From contig JAFFJZ010000013.1 in the NCBI GenBank assembly GCA_018340375.1, forward strand, positions 5,000,501-5,064,500: a DNA stretch of 64,000 nt, read 5' to 3'. A program made the position numbers and the translations under genes. The notes under the pieces are model-generated. The model ran no database searches. It saw nothing but the letters and a program-made list of their open reading frames with translations, and was not told the origin of the DNA. Positions 57,955-64,000 of the stretch are shown here, in pieces (the stretch's first letter is position 1; each line of letters opens with the position of its first letter). This stretch comes from Gonatopus flavifemur. Its lineage: Eukaryota > Arthropoda > Insecta > Hymenoptera > Dryinidae.

Positions 57955-58702
57955 TTGAGAGACATTGAGATATCAGATCTTTTTCTGGTAGAAAAAGGCA
58001 TCCAAAATCTTCGTAATCGATGCATTATAGAACTTCTGATATCTCTCAGATAACATGAAGAATGTTTGGAATATTGGAGGGGGAAATTATCACTGGAATT
58101 TCACACTAATAAAATATCCGTAGCAGTAATATTACACAGTGGAATGTAAAACTCACTTTCAACCTACATATCAGCTTATTTCAAGATGCAGCCAAAACTA
58201 GCCCTGTTTTAGCTGCAAGTGAGCATCGAAAACAAATGCCGAAACAATAGAAAAGACAGGGTTTCAGTCAATTTCTCAAGTAATATGCAGTCACATTCAG
58301 TCGAACTTCTTACAGTGTAAAAGGATGTTCGGCGAATAAACCAATACAACTCGATAGTAACTGCGAATATCAACTGATTGTTTGATTATTTGAAAAGTTA
58401 CTTCTCTTCAATTGAGAAAATATTCATGTTTCTAGTGTGTTAGACTTGACCCTTGGAATTAATCAATCAAAGATAATATTACATACTTAAAATGATTTTT
58501 CCATTTATTCCAGAATCAATAACAAGAGGAAATACGAATAACACTAGACAGATCTCACTGCTCATGAATCCGATGAATCATAATCCTTCAAATGACACTA
58601 CTTCGGCAACATCTCATAATTCAAAAACCTGGTCCAATGATGATCCATTCCAGAGTATTACCACAAATGCAGTATCCACTCAAACTGATATCCTATCCTC
58701 AA

Positions 58703-60036
58703 GTAAATGAATATTCAAGTTATATTAATTCCAACACCAAACCCTTACTCATAAATCCACATCATCTCTGTCAACAAATGAAATTTTTTCGAAAATAGAT
58801 TAATCAGAGAATGATAGCCAGTATCGCTATCAACGCGGTAGATTCCGGATGATTTATTCTTCAAATATTTTTACACCGGATACCCATGCTAGAGATAGAC
58901 GTGCGCAACAACATTAGAAAAAAGGAAAGGAAACATGCTTTCAATTCGGATCTCTCTGTTCTTCTTTGGGTAGCATGAGTTTCTGGCCTTATGCATTTCA
59001 GAATTGTATACCTATAGGTATTCGACATATTGGACAATTGGATTGAGAAAGACGGAAGTTACTATCCACCACCAGGAATGAGAACATCCAAATTTTGATT
59101 TTTCAAGCATTGCTGTTAGTGGATTCCAATTTTCACACTCACAGAAATGTTTTTTTCGGACAAGCATGAAAACATTTCTGTGCATTTCATTCATTGATTA
59201 GTTTCGAGCAAAATGAAATTTCGATATGAGTGATTCTTACTAAATTTGCATGATTGGTATCTTGTGGACCTTCCCAAGCAGCACTACTACTGATGGGACA
59301 CGTTGGCTCCACATCGTACCACGTGGATTTGAAGGGAATAAGAAATATCGGTATCGTTAATATCAAGATTGGTGAATGGGACGTAGAGACGACGTATGCG
59401 CAACATAGATTCATCAAGTCTTGGATCTAGGGCGCCCGGAATTTGGAGACTGAACTTTGATCAGGGACCGGTACGAAAGTAACGTTTCGTTTTGTTTCGT
59501 TACTATGGCAATAACCAAAATTCCGTTTCTATTTCGTTCCTTCTTTTCAAGAACAGAAACAATAATAGGTCAAACACATTTAATGTTTTTTTTGTCAAGC
59601 AACGAAACGGAACAAAACATATCGCGAATAATGTTATTCGAAAAATAACCAAACTGTATGTAAACGAAGGACCAGAACGAAAGTATGATTTTATTTCGTT
59701 CCGTTACCATAGATAAGGACGAGATAAGAAACGAAGGACCAACGAAAGTCAAGTCTATTTCGTTTCTGTTATCAATAAATGTATAATGAAACAATGAATT
59801 CCGGATAATCTCATTTCAAAAATCACCAACTCCAGTATAAACTGAATAAAATGAAACAGACCATTTTTTCGTCGATTTGCGTATTGGTAACAGAAACGAA
59901 GTTTGATGTAGATTTTTGAAAGACCAGGAGGAAAATCACTAACCACCAGAATTCAGGATGTCATCATGAATTCAAAAATCAACAAATCTGACGGTTGTGT
60001 TAGAAAGAATGATCTACCTTGGCAACCATGATGCAG
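58703..60036. other. No gene recognised
   Basis: Contains a paired ACAGAAATGTTTT/AAACATTTCTGTG hairpin near 59,140-59,180 and a repeat of CGAAAGTANNATTTTATTTCGTT near 59,475, 59,678 and 59,744. Short frames have no recognisable domain. Confidence 0.4.
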
Positions 60037-60044
60037 GGATAGGC

Positions 60045-60267
60045 CAGGGGGCATAATCTCAAATGCAACATTCTCAAACGGATTTCAGCGCTGCCGTACG
60101 GTAGTACAGTGAATTATTCGCCATAGATACAACTAACACAAACAATGAACAAATCACACCGATTTTCGAATTAGTGTTAGTGTATACATGTAAAATAGTT
60201 CACTGTACTACCGTATGGCAGCGCTGAAATCCGTTTGAAAATTTTCTATTCGAGATTATGCCCCCTG
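60045..60267. mobile_element. hAT-type MITE, 223 bp
   Basis: CAGGGGGCATAATCTC opens and GAGATTATGCCCCCTG closes the element, with arms also sharing GGATTTCAGCGCTGCC. The octamer GGATAGGC is exact on both sides (60,037-60,044 and 60,268-60,275). Confidence 0.88.
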
Positions 60268-60275
60268 GGATAGGC

Positions 60276-61650
60276 AAGATGTGCACATTTATTTGCGAGA
60301 TGACCTGTTTGGCGGTATATCTCCGCGTAGAGGTAGAGATGCGAATCACGTGATGGTAGGGTAGTTACGTGGTCGGTACAGTGGGTTCAATTAATCCTCT
60401 CCCATCTTTCTGATAGATCTTTGCGGCCAATTCATTGCGGATTGACCCTTTAGTGCTTCAGCGGGTCGAAACCCGACCGAAGCGAGAAAAGTGGGGGTAA
60501 CGCTTACTTATAATGGGGTGATTCTTAGGAATGGGGAATTTCTTGCAGTATCGAAGGGTAATTAGGAACATTTTCAAGTAGGTAAATATATAAAGATTCA
60601 TTTTCTGAACATAGGAAACGTATCATAAATGTTGTAGGTTGGGTAATAATACATTGCCAACAAGGTTCTATCGGAAAGAAAGAAAAGGATTAATCAAACT
60701 CACTTTACACGAAAAGAAAATCGTACGCCATGTGCGCGTCAAGAGGCACCCGTGTATTTCAATTGAATTCCTTTTTCTGTCACTTTATGTGAGTTTGTGG
60801 GGAATTTTGTCATCGCTACTTTCACTGAAGATTATAAAAAGAAATCGGGAAACGATATTCTATATTTCGACATACTACTCATCACTGAACTACCTACTAC
60901 TATTCATTACTGAAAATGAACTCTCACTCATATTTATGCTACGATACTGCTTTTGTGTACCAATTGACTACCCTTCGACCATGCGTTTTGCGTCCCTGTC
61001 TCCATACCGACCCAAGCGTGTATTTACTGCGGGTCTAATGGTTACTAAGTGGGTGCCCATGCTACCCAATGTGGGACCAACTCTGGGATGATAACATCGT
61101 TCCCAGCCTGGCTGTATTGCTTTGCCCGAGGACTAGGTGATACAATGGGTCCTGACTTGAGCCGATCTTGGCCTAACTTAAGGCTAGGCACGAACCAAAG
61201 TTCAATATTTCCATTTTTCACGAACTATAATTGTATGGGAACAAACAATAGGGCCAAGATTAGTCCAAGATGGGCCCCGCTGTCATTCCCCAATGCCGGA
61301 TTCGAGCGAATGGACCCTGCTGGGGCCCATTGTCAATATCGGCGATACACACTTGGGGAGGTATACCCAGGCCTGGATCAAAGGGAGGTCTAATGGGGGC
61401 TATAGAGGCCCTGCTTACTGGGGAGCCTCATTTGAGGAAACTGCATTGATGTAAAGTGAAGTGTCTTGAGAGCTGTCTTAATTGGTGTTAGGTACATACC
61501 TTTATCTCATGAATAGTCCAAAGGGAGGTACAGTAGAAAAAGTTACCCTCCCCTGGTTAAAAGAATACATTGAATTTGACAAATGGAATTTCATGAGATG
61601 TATCAGAACATTGACCGAGATTCCATGAGATTTGGTCAGAACATAGCCCA
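60276..61650. other. No gene recognised
   Basis: The longest frames (60,639-61,091 and 61,049-61,393) lack family motifs. Between 61,000 and 61,430 GC-rich words (TGGGCCC, GGGTCCT) suggest a repeat remnant. Confidence 0.4.
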
Positions 61651-61910
61651 CCCTGCTGCAAAAAACCACGTAGAATTCCCACATGGGATTCCTACGTAGG
61701 AATCTTACGTGGGCTTATGGCGTCGGAAGTCTATTCAAAATCACAAATTTTGGGCGATTGCCACGTAGGATTCCTAGGTGGACATAGGATTCCTACGTAG
61801 GAATCTATCCAGATTGGACGTTATGAATTCATTTCGCATGTCATAATCCCACGTAGGATTCCCATGTAGGATTCCTATGTAGGAATCCCACGTGGTTTTT
61901 TTTAGCAGGG
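61651..61910. mobile_element. Foldback MITE with CCTACGTAGGAATC repeats
   Basis: CCCTGCTGCAAAAAACCACGT and the reverse complement of the right end (CCCTGCTAAAAAAAACCACGT) bound a core of repeated ATTCCTACGTAGGAAT words. A relative is at 63,505-63,788. Confidence 0.75.
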
Positions 61911-61996
61911 CGAGATTCGATGAGATTTGGCGAGATTCAACCTTTCACCTAAATGCATTCGGCGCAATCCTCCGAATAGATTTAGATGAAAGGTAA

Positions 61997-62266
61997 ATAT
62001 GCAGAGAATTGACTTATGGGAAAACAGCCACTTTAACAGGGTTCCTTCGCACAAATGAATGGAATCGTAAATGTGATGGAAGCAAAATCATCATTACACA
62101 GCCTATCATACAAAATGGGCTGTTTATGAGCTGTAGGGGCATTCCTTAAGAACCTTCCCCAGCCCCCTCGATCTAAATACTCCAATGGGACCAGATTAAA
62201 GCCGTTCGGGCGAAAAAAAACCCTGGAAAAAATACTGTTCTCCCATAAGTCATTTTTCTGCATATT
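61997..62266. mobile_element. Foldback element, ~270 bp
   Basis: ATATGCAGAGAATTGACTTA and the reverse complement of the right end (ATATGCAGAAAAATGACTTA) form its arms, with TGGGAAAACAG/TGGGAGAACAG continuing the match. Confidence 0.65.
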
Positions 62267-62363
62267 GACTAAATCAACTATATATTCAAAATGAATTAAA
62301 AACTGGATTGCTTCTAAGTTCCAAAGCGTATATTCTTTTTACAAATCCTTTTGATGACTTAAG

Positions 62364-62829
62364 TCACTTTTTACAAGACGATGATGATGTAGCTTGTTTT
62401 GCATTATCTTCAGGAACATCAGTTGATCGTTTCCGTTTCTTTGATTTTGTTATTTTTTTCTCGTCTTTCATGAACAATCCATTGCAGCGAATTATGAGGA
62501 TATCGTCGAGCATGTTTGGAGCCAAATTCCCTCTCAAATCCGAATATATGAATTTCATGCTGGAAAAGAGCCTCTCAACGCTAACCTGAGTCATCGGAAT
62601 AGCCTGAACTATGATTGCCAATTGATATAACTCTGGCATTGAAGATTTATTGTCTTCCCAGAATTGTATAATGTCCGCTTTTGAATTCAACCTTGGAGTT
62701 GATCTGAAGTTGCGGTGGATTTGTTCAATTTTCCCCAAGCAAATGCTGGTCTTGTTTAGACTGGTCCGTTGTTGGTCACATGCTTCCAGCAATTTTCCAA
62801 GAGGATCATCTCCTTGTTCATTATTACCC
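62364..62829 (-). pseudogene. hAT transposase, C-terminal dimerisation exon
   Basis: After an acceptor-like GTGCTGCACAG the frame reads to a stop at 62,364. It contains MPELYQLAIIVQAIPMTQVS, then VERLFSSMKFIYSDLRGNL and LDDILIIRCN, which together form the hAT C-terminal dimerisation motif. A Lys/Arg-rich and Ser-rich tail follows. No upstream catalytic exon is present in the adjoining sequence, which is occupied by a TTAA element, so it may be a fragment. Confidence 0.8.
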
Positions 62830-62907
62830 TGTGCAGCACGATATTATATGATGAATCGAAAATTTCAATAATTTGCATTCCATGATTATCTTACGTTTGA
62901 TGCTTAA

Positions 62908-63221
62908 GGTAGTACTGAAGCAATATATAGGTAAAAATTTGGTGAACCTAGCGTACCTGAGAGAGAAGTTCGAAATATTTTCATCTCAGCGCATTTAACA
63001 CGGAATCATATGAGAATGTCAAAAATTCATTTTGGTTGACAAAAATTTTTGATTTTATCCGAACTTTTTTTGAAATTCAACGACAAACAAGTTATGTTAA
63101 CTTCTTTCTCGCGTACCCTAGGTTCTCAAAATTTTCCCTGAGTTCTTTTTAAACCAGTGCCTATAAATATGAGGAATTCTCTACGAATCTGAACGGTAAT
63201 TCCATTTGCTTCGGTACTACC
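62908..63221. mobile_element. piggyBac-type MITE, 314 bp
   Basis: TTAA stands on both sides (62,904-62,907 and 63,222-63,225). The ends GGTAGTACTGAAGCA and TGCTTCGGTACTACC are inverted repeats. Confidence 0.78.
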
Positions 63222-63225
63222 TTAA

Positions 63226-63504
63226 GGTAGTAGTCTGGTAACTTGAGTTGGGAAAATCGAATGGTCTTGAGCATTCCGAAAATATTATATATTAAGGTTC
63301 ATGGAGCTAAAAAACTCAGGTAAAATTTTGCTACGTTCTTTTCCCACAACCAAGCAATAAATTTAAAAAATCTAATATGCATTGATGGAGCACATGGCCA
63401 AGATTAGATTTCAAATATGAGATCAGGTATGAAACAGATTCCTGACAATTAATTATACACATAATGACCTAAAAATGTGGATAATTTTCGTGGCTTGTCT
63501 GGCA
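63226..63504. other. No gene recognised
   Basis: Unique-looking AT-rich sequence with no supported feature. Confidence 0.4.
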
Positions 63505-63788
63505 TCCCTGCTGAAAAAATCACTTAGGATTTCTACGTGGTATAATGGCATGGGAAATCTACTTAAAACGTCAACCCTGGGCGATTCCCACGTACGATTC
63601 CTACATGCACATAGGAATTCCACGTAGAATTCCTACGTGTACATAAGATTCTCACGTGGGACTTCTAGGTGTACATAGGATGCCAACGTGGGACTCTCAT
63701 CCAAGATAGACGTTTTGAGTACACTTCCTATCCCATAACACCACGTAGGATTTATATGTAGGAATCTCATGTGGTTTTTTTGAATAAC
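63505..63788. mobile_element. Foldback MITE, second CCTACGTAGG-type copy
   Basis: CCCTGCTGAAAAAATCACTTAGG opens the copy and a degraded CACATGAGATTCCTACA-type arm closes it; the core repeats ATTCCTACGTG/CACGTAGGA words as at 61,651-61,910. Confidence 0.6.
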
Positions 63789-64000
63789 GGTAGCAAAGTT
63801 TCGACCGTTGTTTTTGACGTCCAAGGCCGTTATATAACAATGAACTGAAGAAAATTTTACATTGAAATTCGTAGTACTAACGAAGTTACAGCACTTATAC
63901 CTGAGCGGAGAAAGGAGCTTATGAAGGCGGAGAATAACGCAGCTTCCGTGCTCAAAATGCCAGCCAAAACCTGCTGATTTTGGACAAAAACCGGGTAGAA

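Larger units (their letters stand above)
52332..58702 (+). pseudogene. Three-exon gene of the DUF4806-associated type, with a premature stop
   Basis: Exon 1 (52,332-52,527) starts ATG and reads MKWIVAHFISDDSVQAVPLV, then WF, then TAG at 52,419-52,421 where the family has Trp (cyWPP), then FKDARLNHAI. Exon 2 (52,603-52,887) carries TSDLNTDTE and RRRKLFSDE. Exon 3 (58,514-58,702) ends with STQTDILSS. Introns of 75 nt and 5.6 kb have GTAA donors and TTTCAG/TTCCAG acceptors, and the phase (1) is kept at both joins, which supports a single gene. The region up to exon 3 resembles the variable N-terminal part of insect proteins ending in DUF4806; that last domain would lie beyond exon 3 and was not found. 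The large intron contains a mariner and several repeats. Confidence 0.5.

Noticed and set aside
60639..61091. 150-codon frame
   Set aside because: No domain, no splice context and mixed hydrophobic composition typical of chance frames in AT-rich DNA.

Overview
The window is nuclear DNA from an arthropod, most likely an insect. It is AT-rich, genes are interrupted by short GT-AG introns, and almost every recognisable feature is a transposable element: Transib/RAG1-like, P/THAP-like, mariner, hAT, a CACTA-like transposase, a jockey/R1-type LINE and many foldback MITEs. I cannot name the species. The LINE and the DUF4806-type gene would fit a hymenopteran, but that is a guess.

The centre (8,363-34,431) is one 26-kb LTR retroelement on the minus strand. 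It has 3.6-kb LTRs (TG..CA), a 4-bp target duplication (TTAT), a tRNA-Ser primer-binding site and a clear polypurine tract. In its own 5'-3' direction it reads: LTR, a 4.6-kb leader, gag with ten CCHC zinc knuckles, pol (protease, RT, RNase H, a long acidic linker, integrase) in the -1 frame, a 400-bp inverted copy of the pol end, a spacer of about 2.8 kb, an accessory reading frame with three copies of one Cys-rich domain, an env-like glycoprotein resembling chuvirus (Mononegavirales-type) G proteins, then the second LTR. About thirty LTR-LTR substitutions counted by eye point to a recent insertion, yet each coding unit carries isolated stops or single frameshifts. The plus strand of the spacer holds a TATA-like box and a chain of about eight exon-like blocks with good splice sites, antisense to the retroelement genes.

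Left flank (1-8,358): the 3' end of a Transib-like transposase, a 121-bp tandem repeat, several MITEs, a foldback element split by a 1.9-kb non-autonomous hAT, and a P/THAP-type transposase exon. The retroelement landed inside the terminal inverted repeat of another MITE, whose two halves now flank it.

Right flank (34,436-64,000): a repeat-dense region with a degraded transposase interrupted by a MITE (43.9-45.8 kb), a 4.5-kb hAT-bounded composite containing a minisatellite and a 5'-truncated LINE with its own target duplication (47.5-52.0 kb), a three-exon DUF4806-type gene with a premature stop and a 5.6-kb intron, a mariner inside that intron, tRNA-like sequences, piggyBac-type and hAT-type MITEs, and a hAT dimerisation-domain exon. 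Starts quoted for fragments are limits of the open frame unless a start codon is stated.
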